From contig NZ_LGHT01000015.1 in assembly GCF_001202035.1 (NCBI RefSeq), positions 1-64,000 of the forward strand: 64,000 bases of DNA, written 5' to 3'. A program made the translations under genes and the position numbers. The notes under the pieces are model-generated. The model worked only from the letters and a program-made list of their open reading frames with translations. It was not told the DNA's origin and did no database searches. Origin of the DNA: Pseudorhodobacter wandonensis (GTDB lineage: Bacteria > Pseudomonadota > Alphaproteobacteria > Rhodobacterales > Rhodobacteraceae). Shown here in pieces: positions 9,148 through 17,977 of the stretch (the first letter of the stretch is position 1; the number at the start of each line of letters is the position of its first letter).

Positions 9148-9161
9148 TTGACCCTGATCAA
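9148..9161 (+). promoter_or_regulatory. FNR-type box of the universal stress protein gene
   Basis: TTGACCCTGATCAA, extended to TTTGA/TCAAA, lies 59 bases before the ATG of the divergent stress gene and 18 bases from the ccoN box. The two boxes make a divergent anaerobic control region. Confidence 0.75.
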
Positions 9162-9219
9162 AGCACAAACTATTCGTCGGCGTTACCGTGGCTTATTGTC
9201 ACAACAGGAGGCTTCATTC

Positions 9220-10068
9220 ATGGCATACAAATCTTTGCTGACCATCTGTGCTGACCCGGCCCGCGCCCCGCAGACATTTGCAACCGCAGCTTCACTCGCT
9301 ATCGCCCATGACGGGCATCTTGATGCCCTTTCGCTTGGTATTGATCGGGCACAGCTTGGCTATTCCTATGTTGGCGCCAGTGCAATTGTTATGCAGGCTG
9401 CACAAGAAAACGCCACGAATGATGCGAAAGCGGTTGAAGCGGCCATTAAAGGTGCTGCAGCTGCGGCAGGCCCATCGCTACGCTGGTCATCTGAAACCGC
9501 GCTCGCGATGGTTGGTGGGTTGGCAGATCTGGTCGCCTTGCGCTCTCGCTTTGCCGATTTGGTCGTTCTGGCCAAACCCTACGGCAAGAGCCATGGCGAT
9601 GAGGAAGAGGCTATCGTTGAATCGGCGATGTTTGAAGGACAGGCACCCGTACTGGTGCTGCCCGATGCACCGATGGACGCCACAGATTTAGGCAAACGCA
9701 TTGTCATCGCATGGAATCAAAGCCGCGAGGCGATGAATGCGATTCGTCGGGCGATGCCATTTCTCAAGCATGCCGAACAGGTCTGGATCACGATCATCGA
9801 CCCGCCACAACATGGGGCCGAGCGGTCCGACCCCGGCGGCGCCTTGTGCCAAATGCTGGTGCGCCACGGCGTCAAAGCCGAAGTAACAGTATTGGCCCGC
9901 ACGATGCCGAAAATTTCGGATATCTTGAACCGCCATAGCCGCGATGTTGATGCAGATCTGCTGGTTATGGGTGCCTATAGCCACTCGCGTTTCCGCGAGG
10001 CTATTTTGGGTGGCGCGACGCGCAACATGCTGGAAGCCGCCGAAATTCCGGTATTCATGGCCCATTAA
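9220..10068 (+). CDS. Universal stress protein (UspA family)
   Basis: A 282-residue protein with two UspA-like domains. The C-terminal half carries the best signature (LLVMGAYSHSRFREAILGGATRNML), a variant of the nucleotide-binding loop. The start is the ATG after AGGAGG (9206-9211); the longer open frame upstream reads through the FNR box and cannot be coding. Divergent from ccoNOQP with its own FNR box, it is probably induced under low oxygen, as known for uspA-type genes beside cco in this family. Its precise function is unknown. Confidence 0.9.
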   Translation: MAYKSLLTICADPARAPQTFATAASLAIAHDGHLDALSLGIDRAQLGYSYVGASAIVMQAAQENATNDAKAVEAAIKGAAAAAGPSLRWSSETALAMVGGLADLVALRSRFADLVVLAKPYGKSHGDEEEAIVESAMFEGQAPVLVLPDAPMDATDLGKRIVIAWNQSREAMNAIRRAMPFLKHAEQVWITIIDPPQHGAERSDPGGALCQMLVRHGVKAEVTVLARTMPKISDILNRHSRDVDADLLVMGAYSHSRFREAILGGATRNMLEAAEIPVFMAH

Positions 10069-10086
10069 AAACAAGGCGGCGATTTT

Positions 10087-10113
10087 AGGCAGGGGAACCC
10101 CCTGCCTTTTTTA
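10087..10113 (+). terminator. Terminator after the universal stress gene
   Basis: A 9-bp stem AGGCAGGGG/CCCCTGCCT with a very short loop is followed by six T residues, 19 bases past the stop codon. Confidence 0.9.
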
Positions 10114-10168
10114 TTGCCACATTGCACAGCCCTACATATCGTCCGACTTGATCACAATGCGGGGGTAT

Positions 10169-10774
10169 ATGGATTTTATTGAGACTGAAGACGGTTTGCA
10201 CGCACTATACGGCGCGCCCGCACAGGCATCTTTGCTAAAGGTGACAAATGCTCTAACCCCAGCCTATTCGGCTTGGGTGGCGCGCTCACGGCTTTGCATC
10301 CTGTCAACTATTGGCCCAGAAGGCACCGATGCCAGCCCGCGCGGTGATGACGGCCCTGTTATCCTCGTGTTGGACCCGCAGCACATCGCTTTGCCTGATT
10401 GGCATGGTAACAACCGCATCGACAGCTTGCGCAATATCCTGCGTGACCCGCGTGTCAGCCTGATGTTTTTGGTTGCAGGTGCAACAAATGTCGTTCGCGT
10501 AAACGGCACGGCCCGCATAACCAATGATGCCGATCTTTGCGCCCGTTTTGCCCGTTCCTCTAAACTGCCCCGCAGCGTCATAATTGTTCAGATTACCGAG
10601 GTTTACTTCCAATGCGCCCGCGCGCTTATGCGGTCTGGCATTTGGCAAACCGGCGACCAATCTGCAGGGCTACCCAGTATGGGGGATATCCTTGCCGAGA
10701 TAACCTCGGGCGTATTTGACGGGGCCACCTATGATTCTGAATGGCCGGAGAAAGCCGTCAAAACCATGTGGTAA
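10169..10774 (+). CDS. Pyridoxamine 5'-phosphate oxidase-like flavin protein
   Basis: A 201-residue split-barrel protein of the pyridoxamine-phosphate-oxidase-like family, close to the MSMEG_1061 subgroup. Features include the strand SRLCILSTIGPEGTDASPRGD, the substrate loop LPDWHGNNRIDSLRNILRDPRVSLMF, and a C-terminal VYFQCARALMRSGIW. Members bind FMN or F420 and usually act on unknown small molecules; this is not the vitamin B6 enzyme PdxH. I chose the second of two close in-frame ATGs (10157 and 10169), preceded by GGGGG with short spacing; the first is possible. It stands alone after a terminator. Confidence 0.8.
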   Translation: MDFIETEDGLHALYGAPAQASLLKVTNALTPAYSAWVARSRLCILSTIGPEGTDASPRGDDGPVILVLDPQHIALPDWHGNNRIDSLRNILRDPRVSLMFLVAGATNVVRVNGTARITNDADLCARFARSSKLPRSVIIVQITEVYFQCARALMRSGIWQTGDQSAGLPSMGDILAEITSGVFDGATYDSEWPEKAVKTMW

Positions 10775-10814
10775 GCAGATCAAGGATCACACACTATCCG
10801 ACACTTGCAACGGC

Positions 10815-11129
10815 CTAGGCCAGCTTCAGCGCGACGATCCCTGCAACGATCAACCCGATCCCGCCGATCCGCACAGCATTCACCGGTTCGCCCAGCATAA
10901 CTACCGCCAGAATGGCCGTGCCCACTGTGCCAATGCCAACCCAAACGGCATAGGCCGTGCCCACAGGCAAGGATTTCATCGCATAACTAAGCAACCAAAA
11001 GCTGACAATCGCGCCCAACACGGTGACCACCGATGGGGTCAATTTAGTAAAGCCATGCGAATATTTCAGGCCCAGCGCCCAAACCACCTCAAACAGCCCC
11101 GCCAAAACCAACGCTGTCCAAGCGCCCAT
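10815..11129 (-). CDS. Small multidrug resistance transporter, SugE/Gdx-like
   Basis: A 104-residue four-helix membrane protein of the small multidrug resistance family. The membrane glutamate is present in [15 protein letters not shown], and the helix-4 region [14 protein letters not shown] fits SugE. Many SugE-type proteins are guanidinium exporters (Gdx), while EmrE-type ones export quaternary ammonium drugs; the [11 protein letters not shown] phrase favours the Gdx group. The ATG follows the accA stop with no gap, so it is probably translated from the accA message. Confidence 0.85.
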   Translation of the reverse strand: MGAWTALVLAGLFEVVWALGLKYSHGFTKLTPSVVTVLGAIVSFWLLSYAMKSLPVGTAYAVWVGIGTVGTAILAVVMLGEPVNAVRIGGIGLIVAGIVALKLA

Positions 11130-12089
11130 TTATGCGGCCAGCCCTTTTGAGCCCATGTTGATAAACTTTTGCCGACGGTCTTTGATCAAAGCGTCCGGCT
11201 TCATATCTGCCATTTCAGCCAGCATCGTTTCGATTGCCTTGCCTACAGCCGCGATGGTTTCGCGCTTGCCGCGTTGTGCACCGCCCAAAGGCTCGCTTAC
11301 AATCCGGTCAATCACGCCCAGCTTTTGCAAATCTTGCGCAGTCAGGCGCAAGGCTTCTGCAGCTTCGCGCATCTTGTCAGAGTCCTTCCACAAAATGCTG
11401 GCACAACCCTCGGGTGAAATCACGGAATAGACCGAATGCTCTAGCATCGCGATCCGGTTGGCTGTGGCAAAGGCTACCGCCCCACCCGAACCGCCTTCGC
11501 CAATAATCACCGACACCAGTGGCACGCCAAGCTCCAGACATTTCTGGGTTGAACGCGCAATCGCCTCGGATTGCCCACGCTCTTCGGCACCCTTGCCAGG
11601 ATAGGCGCCGGGCGTATCGACAAGTGTAATGACTGGCAGGCCGAAACGATGCGCCATATCAAGCAAGCGCACGGCCTTGCGATAGCCCTCGGGGCGCGCC
11701 ATGCCAAAGTTCCGCTCGATCCGCGATTTGGTATCATGGCCCTTTTCATGGCCAATCACCATAACCGGCGCATCGTTAAAGCGTGCCAAACCGCCCATAA
11801 CCGCATGGTCATCGGCAAAATTCCGGTCTCCGGCTAGCGGCGTATATTCTGAAAACAACGTGTCGATGTAATCTTTGCAATGCGGTCGGTCGGGGTGGCG
11901 CGCCACCTGACATTTCTGCCAAGGCGTCAAGCCTTTGTACAAATCACGCAACATGCCGGCGGCCTTGGCATCCAACGCCGCCGCTTCCTTTTCAACGTCC
12001 ATCTCTTTGTTGGTTCGCGCCATTGCGCGCAACTCTTCAGCCTTGCCTTCAATAGCCGACAACGGCTTTTCAAACTCGAGATAGTTCAT
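11130..12089 (-). CDS. accA: Acetyl-CoA carboxylase carboxyltransferase subunit alpha
   Basis: A 319-residue AccA, half of the carboxyltransferase that moves the carboxyl group from biotin carboxyl carrier protein to acetyl-CoA, the first committed step of fatty acid synthesis. Hallmarks are the N-terminal LEFEKPL helix, [14 protein letters not shown], the crotonase-fold core [25 protein letters not shown] and [11 protein letters not shown], and [18 protein letters not shown]. The length matches the family. AccD is not in the window. The stop codon abuts the SMR transporter start. Confidence 0.97.
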   Translation of the reverse strand: MNYLEFEKPLSAIEGKAEELRAMARTNKEMDVEKEAAALDAKAAGMLRDLYKGLTPWQKCQVARHPDRPHCKDYIDTLFSEYTPLAGDRNFADDHAVMGGLARFNDAPVMVIGHEKGHDTKSRIERNFGMARPEGYRKAVRLLDMAHRFGLPVITLVDTPGAYPGKGAEERGQSEAIARSTQKCLELGVPLVSVIIGEGGSGGAVAFATANRIAMLEHSVYSVISPEGCASILWKDSDKMREAAEALRLTAQDLQKLGVIDRIVSEPLGGAQRGKRETIAAVGKAIETMLAEMADMKPDALIKDRRQKFINMGSKGLAA

Positions 12090-12254
12090 CTGGCTCTCCG
12101 CTTTCGCATTTCAGTGCTATATGCCGTCTGGACGGGCCAAATGCAACTGAACAGGCCGTTCACTGCGCAAATGCCTGCACAAAACTCTGTGCCCGGCTTG
12201 AAACTGTGCCAAACTGGCGCAAAGCAAACACAAGATACATAAGGACGCGACACA

Positions 12255-12719
12255 ATGTACCCCATCACCGTGAAAAAACTCCGGTCTCGGACCCTGATCG
12301 GTTTGCCACATGCGGGCGATTACCAGCAGATGTCGCAAAGCTATGCCAAACTGTTTGACATCCTTGACGCACGCGACATGACGGAAAAAACCCGCCAAAT
12401 GGTGGCGATCTTTTATGATGATCCTGCAAGAACAGTTCCTGCCGAGTTGCGATCATTCGCAGCCGTGACAGCACCGAAAACGATGCCCTGCGCGCCGCCC
12501 CTGCAATCGATTGTATTGCCCACCGGCCGCCACGCGGTTTTGCGCTTTACCGGGCATTATGCTGGTTTGCCTGCCGCATATGCTTACCTTTATGGCCCGT
12601 GGCTGACGCAATCGGGCGAAATGCCATCGGGCCAGCCCAGTTACGAGGTCTATCTTACCTCTCCGCGCGACAACCCGCCTGAGGAATGGGTGACAGAAAT
12701 TTGCTTGCCGCTGAAATAG
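12255..12719 (+). CDS. GyrI-like / AraC effector-binding domain protein
   Basis: A 154-residue free-standing GyrI-like small-molecule-binding domain, the fold found at the C-terminus of some AraC and MerR regulators and in the gyrase inhibitor SbmC. Visible are the paired repeats typical of the fold, with LIGLPHAGDYQQMSQ in the first half and AVLRFTGHYAGLPAAYAYLYGPWL in the second, ending with PSYEVYLTSPRDNPPEEWVTEICLPLK. No DNA-binding part is present. AAGGACG lies 8 bases upstream of the ATG. The ligand is unknown; it may sequester a toxic compound. Confidence 0.8.
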   Translation: MYPITVKKLRSRTLIGLPHAGDYQQMSQSYAKLFDILDARDMTEKTRQMVAIFYDDPARTVPAELRSFAAVTAPKTMPCAPPLQSIVLPTGRHAVLRFTGHYAGLPAAYAYLYGPWLTQSGEMPSGQPSYEVYLTSPRDNPPEEWVTEICLPLK

Positions 12720-12831
12720 ATTTGTATTCAGAAAATGGGGGGCGTTTGCATCAAATGATCCCTCTTTTCTTGGCGTCGTCGGCCCTATCAGCGCATGCTT
12801 GCCCCGCGCCCTCCGGATAAAGGTCAACCCA

Positions 12832-13425
12832 ATGTCCCTTACTTCATTTCTAAATGCACTTTTTAAAAGGCGTTCAGAAAATGCTGTCGATTCTGCGGTG
12901 CCCGCCACAAAACCGCACGTATCACCCACGAACTCCAAAGCCGAAACCGTCGACAACGGTGTTCGCATGCATATTGCGGCCCATGATCCAGCGTTTCCCG
13001 CCAAGCGCGAAGCGGCTGTCGGCATAATTGTTGCTGGGATTGATGCCGTCGCACAGGCGCATGGTTTCGACAAAAAGGCGAAGTCTTGGGCAAAAAGCGG
13101 CGATTTAGGAACCGTCTCAATTCATTTGCAGCGCAGCCGGTTTGGTTTTGATTGCCAGGTAAACCTTGGGTTTCAATCGCTTGATAGTAACACCTCTGGC
13201 CCCTGGGCACAGGATGATTTCGTCCCGCTGGAACGATTTTTGTTACTGGATGTAGCCGCCTCTGAACCGTTGGCATTGCTTACATATCTGGATGTGTACG
13301 AGGATCCGACCATCCTTGCCAAATCAATGCGGATTTTGTCCGAAGATGCGTTGCCGTGGCTTTTGGCGCATTTGACCGACCCGAATGCTTCAACGCAGCC
13401 AATGCCACAGCGTGCGGCACCATAG
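12832..13425 (+). CDS. DUF4304-like protein
   Basis: A 197-residue protein with a low-complexity linker (about residues 12-40) and a domain resembling DUF4304, with the pattern of a lysine-rich helix, WAKSGDLGTVSIHLQRSRFGFDCQVNLGF, and later acidic segments with DVYEDPTILAK. Proteins of this type are common in toxin-immunity and accessory sets, but no toxin partner is next to it. AAAGG eight bases before the ATG supports this start; an earlier in-frame codon has no such site. Function unknown. Confidence 0.65.
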   Translation: MSLTSFLNALFKRRSENAVDSAVPATKPHVSPTNSKAETVDNGVRMHIAAHDPAFPAKREAAVGIIVAGIDAVAQAHGFDKKAKSWAKSGDLGTVSIHLQRSRFGFDCQVNLGFQSLDSNTSGPWAQDDFVPLERFLLLDVAASEPLALLTYLDVYEDPTILAKSMRILSEDALPWLLAHLTDPNASTQPMPQRAAP

Positions 13426-13524
13426 GCCTGACCTTGTACTGTTTTGAAAATAATTGCCTCGGGCTTTGCTCAACCCCTTGGGTTGGGAAATGCGGTCATC
13501 AACAGGCCGCTGCCAAATTCATGG

Positions 13525-13635
13525 CTAGCGCCCCAAAAACGTGAGCAGCATCAAAATTGTTAACGCCAATATGAAACACAGCAGCCCAGCAGGTTGCCGC
13601 TTTCGATCCTTCGGAATTTCAAGCCATTTGTCCAT
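13525..13635 (-). CDS. Possible 36-residue single-helix membrane peptide
   Basis: An ATG-started frame of 36 codons: a charged, proline-containing start (MDKWLEIPKDRKRQ) followed by a hydrophobic helix (about residues 17-34) and a final GR. This polar head plus one membrane span is typical of real small membrane proteins. Against it, no good ribosome binding site is seen and nothing else confirms expression. Only conservation in relatives would decide. Confidence 0.25.
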   Translation of the reverse strand: MDKWLEIPKDRKRQPAGLLCFILALTILMLLTFLGR

Positions 13636-13692
13636 ATTATGGCTATAACATGGCAATCGCTAAGAATTTGGCACTTTTTTGCCATATTTCAG

Positions 13693-13720
13693 AAAAAACC
13701 CGTTTCCGAATTGGAAACGG
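13693..13720 (-). terminator. Intrinsic terminator of an unassigned minus-strand transcript
   Basis: On the minus strand, CCGTTTCC, a 5-base loop and GGAAACGG form a perfect 8-bp stem followed by G and six T residues. No annotated minus-strand gene ends here, so it points to an unannotated transcript starting within about 230 bases upstream. Confidence 0.7.
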
Positions 13721-14026
13721 CAGGCTTTTGGGCGCTAAAACCGCTCTGTTTCCACATTCTGCATCGTCAGCACATTTCACCCATTGGGCATCTGGCGCGA
13801 TCCACTTTCAGGCCTGCCTGAAACCGCTCAAACCATGATTTGCTATGCCAACACCGCAACAATGCGCGTTGCCTCTGCAATCCGGTCTTTCCAATTCTTC
13901 AACATAATCGTACCACCCTTTCCCAACACCCCTGCTTGATGTAGGGAAAATTTGTATCGAGTTGGTTATTTGGCAGGGCATTCCCTGTCTGTTGCCCACC
14001 CTGCCGCGCTAATGAAGGAGCCTGCC

Positions 14027-16444
14027 ATGAAATTCACCCTGTCCTGGCTCAAGGATCACCTTGAAACCACAGCCTCGCTGGATGACATCCTGTTTGCCCT
14101 TACCGATCTGGGGCATGAGGTTGAGGGCGTCGAAAACCCTGCCGATACTTTGGGTGCTTTTCGCATTTGCCGGGTGATCGAGGCAGTGCAGCACCCCAAC
14201 GCCGACCGCTTGCGCCTGTGCCGTGTCGAAACCTACCCGAACGGCCCCGGTACCGCACCCGAAGAAGTGCAGGTTGTCTGCGGCGCGCCGAATGCCCGCA
14301 CCGGCCTTGTGGGGGTATTTGCCCCCGTCGGAACCCATGTTCCCGGCACTGGGGTTGATCTGAAACCTGGCAATATTCGCGGCGTTGATAGCAATGGCAT
14401 GCTGTGTTCCGAACGCGAGTTGATGTTGTCGGACGACCATGACGGCATTATCGACTTGCCCGAGGATGCCCCGCTGGGCCAACGTTTCATCGATTATCGC
14501 GGCCTGAATGACCCAATGATCTATGTAAAGATCACCCCCAACCGGCCCGATGGTCTTGGCGTGCGCGGCCTTGCGCGTGATTTGGCTGCACGCGGCATCG
14601 GCAAGCTGAAAGCCCTTGATATTGCCGAGATTAAAGGCGAGTTCCCCTGCCCTGTCGCCGTTAAAATCGACGCTGATCTGAAAACCAAGGCCGCGCCACA
14701 TTTCACCGGGCGGCTGATCCGCGGCGTCAAAAATGGCCCGTCGCCAAAGTGGATGCAGGACCGCCTGCGGGCCATTGGCTTGCGGCCAATTTCGGCGTTG
14801 GTGGATATTACCAATTACTTCACTATGGGTCTAAACCGGCCATTGCATGTTTTTGATGCTGCCAAAGTTGCCGGCACGCTGCACATCCGCCCCGCGCAGG
14901 AGGGCGAGCAACTGCTGGCGCTTGATGCAAAAACCTATGCATTGCGCGCGGGCCAAATGGTCATTGCCGATGATAACGGCCCGGAATCTCTAGCGGGCAT
15001 TATGGGCGGCGAGGCCTCGGGCGTGACCGAGGAAACCACAGATGTGTTCCTTGAATCCGCCTATTGGGACCCGATCACCATTGCCGCCACTGGCCGCGCG
15101 CTGAAAATCAATTCCGATGCTCGCTACCGGTTTGAGCGAGGCGTAGACCCTGCGTTCACCCTGCCTGGCTTGCACGCGGCCACACAGATGATCCTCGATC
15201 TGTGCGGAGGTACGGCTTCGACCGTGGTAAGCGATGGCGCAGCGATTGACACGACCCGCCAATACAAGTTTGACCCTGCACGGACCGGCTCGCTTGTCGG
15301 GATGGATATCCCCGAATCAACCCAGCGGCAAACGCTGACGGCCTTGGGCTTTACCCTGTCCGGCAACATGGTCACCCCGCCCTCATGGCGCCCCGACGTG
15401 CAGGGCGAGGCCGATCTGGTCGAAGAGATTGCCCGCATCGCGTCCTTGTCCAAGCTGAAAGGCATTCCACTGCCGCGCACCCAACCGGGTATCCCTGCGC
15501 CTATCCTGACAGCAGCGCAAATCCGCGAACGCAGCGCCCGGCGTACATTGGCGGCCTTGGGCTATAATGAATGCGTTACCTACAGCTTTATTGACCAAAC
15601 TTCGGCCACGCTGTTCGGTGGCGGAACGGATGCTGTGCGGGTCGACAATCCGATTTCATCAGAAATGTCGCATCTGCGCCCCGATCTGTTGCCCGGCCTG
15701 CTGCGTGCCGCCGCCCGCAATCAGGCGCGCGGATTCATGGATCTGTCGTTGGCCGAAGTAGGCCCTGCCTTTTCAGGTGGCGAACCTGGTGATCAACAGA
15801 CCCAAGCCGCTGGTATTATTGTTGGCCACGTAGCCCCGCGCGACCCCTACGGCTCGCGCCGCGCCGCCGATATTTATGATGCCAAGGCCGATGCCGAGGC
15901 CGTGCTGGCGGCCCTTGGTGCGCCCGCACGTGCGCAAATCAATCGTAAGGTGCCAGCTTGGTTCCACCCCGGCCGCGCGGGTACAATCGCTTTGGGGCCG
16001 AACACTCTGGCGACCTACGGTGAAATCCACCCGAAAATCGTGGCCGAGATGGACCTAAAGGGCCCCGTCATGGGCTTTACAGTTTACCCAGCCAATGTGC
16101 CGCAACCCAAAGCCAAAACTACCCTGCGCGCCGCCTTGCCTATCAGTAACCTGCAAGCCGTCGAGCGTGACTTTGCATTTGTTGTTGATGCAGGGGTCGA
16201 GGCACTGGCCGCTGTAAACGCGGCAATGGGCGCTGACAAAACGCTAATTGAATCCGTTCGGTTGTTTGACCAGTTCACCGGTGAAAAGGCCGCAGCACAG
16301 ATGGGCGAGGGCAAAAAATCTATTGCACTGACGGTGCGTTTGCAGCCCACAACGACGACTCTGACTGACAAAGAGATTGAAGCTGTTTGCGCCAAGATCG
16401 TTGATAAAGTCAGCAAGGCAACAGGCGGCAGTTTGCGCGGGTAA
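14027..16444 (+). CDS. pheT: Phenylalanyl-tRNA synthetase subunit beta
   Basis: The 805-residue beta subunit of phenylalanyl-tRNA synthetase. It begins MKFTLSWLKDHL, then the EMAP-like tRNA-binding domain (VVCGAPNARTGLVGVFAPVGT), B3/B4 editing region (TPNRPDGLGVRGLARDLAA and later GGEASGV), the B5 domain, the catalytic-like domain (NPISSEMSHLRPDLLPGLL) and the C-terminal ferredoxin-like anticodon-binding domain. AAGGAG with 6-base spacing fixes the start. It is separated from pheS by 33 kb here, although the two are usually adjacent in bacteria. Confidence 0.97.
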   Translation: MKFTLSWLKDHLETTASLDDILFALTDLGHEVEGVENPADTLGAFRICRVIEAVQHPNADRLRLCRVETYPNGPGTAPEEVQVVCGAPNARTGLVGVFAPVGTHVPGTGVDLKPGNIRGVDSNGMLCSERELMLSDDHDGIIDLPEDAPLGQRFIDYRGLNDPMIYVKITPNRPDGLGVRGLARDLAARGIGKLKALDIAEIKGEFPCPVAVKIDADLKTKAAPHFTGRLIRGVKNGPSPKWMQDRLRAIGLRPISALVDITNYFTMGLNRPLHVFDAAKVAGTLHIRPAQEGEQLLALDAKTYALRAGQMVIADDNGPESLAGIMGGEASGVTEETTDVFLESAYWDPITIAATGRALKINSDARYRFERGVDPAFTLPGLHAATQMILDLCGGTASTVVSDGAAIDTTRQYKFDPARTGSLVGMDIPESTQRQTLTALGFTLSGNMVTPPSWRPDVQGEADLVEEIARIASLSKLKGIPLPRTQPGIPAPILTAAQIRERSARRTLAALGYNECVTYSFIDQTSATLFGGGTDAVRVDNPISSEMSHLRPDLLPGLLRAAARNQARGFMDLSLAEVGPAFSGGEPGDQQTQAAGIIVGHVAPRDPYGSRRAADIYDAKADAEAVLAALGAPARAQINRKVPAWFHPGRAGTIALGPNTLATYGEIHPKIVAEMDLKGPVMGFTVYPANVPQPKAKTTLRAALPISNLQAVERDFAFVVDAGVEALAAVNAAMGADKTLIESVRLFDQFTGEKAAAQMGEGKKSIALTVRLQPTTTTLTDKEIEAVCAKIVDKVSKATGGSLRG

Positions 16445-16469
16445 TTCGCGCTTCATCCCAAAGATAAAC

Positions 16470-16498
16470 GGGGTGGCACTCAATGCCACCCCATTTTC
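16470..16498. terminator. Terminator between pheT and hemY
   Basis: A perfect 9-bp stem GGGGTGGCA/TGCCACCCC with a 5-base loop, followed on the plus strand by ATTTTCATTT. Placed between convergent genes, it probably stops transcription from pheT and may also act on the hemY side. Confidence 0.8.
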
Positions 16499-16507
16499 AT
16501 TTCCGGC

Positions 16508-17968
16508 CTATTTTTCGGCTTTTTCGTCCTGAACAACCTCGGCATCTTCGGGCTCATCCGTCACGTCTGTCACGTCGATCACCGGTTGCTCTGGCTTGCC
16601 AATGATTAGCGGCAGCAACTCGGTGCCCGTCGCGCTTGGCCCTGTGGCATCTGCAGGCTCGCGCCACGACAGGGTATCAAAACCGCCGCAGTTGTCACAA
16701 ACAGGCACCCAAGCCGTATGGATCGCTTGGCATTTGTCACAGCACCACTGTGGGCCACGCGGGGCGGTCAGTGCACGCGCCAGCCAGCCGCGAATAACTG
16801 CATCATCCGCACCTTCGCCACGCTCAACCGCGGCCATAATCGCCAAGGTCCGCGCATTGGGATGGCTGGTTGCCAAATCACCCAAGGCACGACGGGCTGC
16901 AGGGAAATCCTCAGCCGTCAGGTTCAGCTCGGCCAACAGCAATCGGGTTTCCATGTTGTCGGGGTTTTGCTTGGTCAAAACCGCAAAGCGTTTCAGCCGC
17001 GCGGCGCTGCTCTCATCCGGTGCGATTTCTGCAAAGGCTGCGGCCAGATCGGGGTGCGGCAGCACTGACCATGCTTTTTTCAGCACTTTGGTCGCGTTGC
17101 GGCTGTCGCCTTTGGCGATATAGCTGCGGGCGGCCATTGCAGCGGCGGGGATCAGGTCGGGCGACAGGCGGTTCGCCTCAATCGCGGCTTCGCGTGCCTC
17201 GATGGTTGCGTCTTCGTCCAGCACACCGCTTGCCTCTTGCAGCGCCAGCACCGCATCGCGGCGGCGGAACACATCGCGCGGCAAAGCGCCGGCTTTCAGT
17301 TTGGCGCCCAAAGTCACCCGCGCACCTTTCCAATCGCCTTGGCCCGTTTGTAGGTTCAGCAAGGTTTCCTGCGTTTCCTCATGCTTGGGCTTCAAAGCAA
17401 AGGCTTTTTCGGCCAGCTTTAGCGCCGTCACGGTATCGCCCTCGGCAATCTTTTGGCGCATCAACCCACGTACTCCGACAAAGCGGGTTTTGTTGTCATC
17501 CAGCAGCAGCTTATAGGCCTCGGACGCGCGCTTGGTATCGCCGGTCATCTCGGACGCTTGGGCAATCAGCAGGGTTGTCAATTCGGGCCTGTCGAGCAGC
17601 TTGTCAGCTTTGGCCGCCCGCGCCAGCGCAACGCGCCCTTCGCCCGAGGCCAGCGCCATAAGGCCATCCGACAACGCCTGATAGCCTTTGCGTTCGCGGT
17701 TGCGGTCGAAATAGCGCGAAATGGCGGTTTCATCGCCATTCAAAAAGCGCAGAACTGCGACCATCAAACCAACCAGCTTTAACAACAGCCACAAGGCCGC
17801 CAGCAAAACCAACAGCGCGATGGCGGCTTGCAACGGCCCCAGCGTGAATTCCATGCCAAGCAAGGCGATCTGTATACCGCCGCCGGTATCCATCAACACA
17901 CTCGCGCCATAGGACAGGCCAGCAATAGCGCCGACAAACAGCAAAACTTTGATGAGCGACCAAATCAT
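16508..17968 (-). CDS. hemY: HemY-like TPR membrane protein
   Basis: A 486-residue protein of the HemY/LapB-like type. Two N-terminal membrane helices (about residues 5-25 and 42-75) are followed by the HemY N-terminal domain and tetratricopeptide helices over the rest. Close to the C-terminus is a four-cysteine ribbon (CDKC, ten residues, CDNC) ending GFDTLSW, probably binding zinc or iron. HemY is associated with haem synthesis genes but its enzymatic role is unproven; it is not protoporphyrinogen oxidase of the same name. It forms a minus-strand group with the mitofilin-like gene and hemD. Confidence 0.85.
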   Translation of the reverse strand: MIWSLIKVLLFVGAIAGLSYGASVLMDTGGGIQIALLGMEFTLGPLQAAIALLVLLAALWLLLKLVGLMVAVLRFLNGDETAISRYFDRNRERKGYQALSDGLMALASGEGRVALARAAKADKLLDRPELTTLLIAQASEMTGDTKRASEAYKLLLDDNKTRFVGVRGLMRQKIAEGDTVTALKLAEKAFALKPKHEETQETLLNLQTGQGDWKGARVTLGAKLKAGALPRDVFRRRDAVLALQEASGVLDEDATIEAREAAIEANRLSPDLIPAAAMAARSYIAKGDSRNATKVLKKAWSVLPHPDLAAAFAEIAPDESSAARLKRFAVLTKQNPDNMETRLLLAELNLTAEDFPAARRALGDLATSHPNARTLAIMAAVERGEGADDAVIRGWLARALTAPRGPQWCCDKCQAIHTAWVPVCDNCGGFDTLSWREPADATGPSATGTELLPLIIGKPEQPVIDVTDVTDEPEDAEVVQDEKAEK

Positions 17969-17977
17969 TTCTATCAG

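Larger units (their letters stand above)
13426..14026. other. 600-base gap between the DUF4304-like gene and pheT
   Basis: No long gene is present. The minus strand holds a possible 36-residue membrane peptide (13525-13635), a clear intrinsic terminator (13693-13720), an 8-bp palindrome TTTCAGGC/GCCTGAAA (13806-13823) and a 20-codon frame (13843-13905) behind AAAGGG. Together these suggest a short minus-strand transcript. The pheT promoter must lie in the last 100 bases. Confidence 0.6.
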
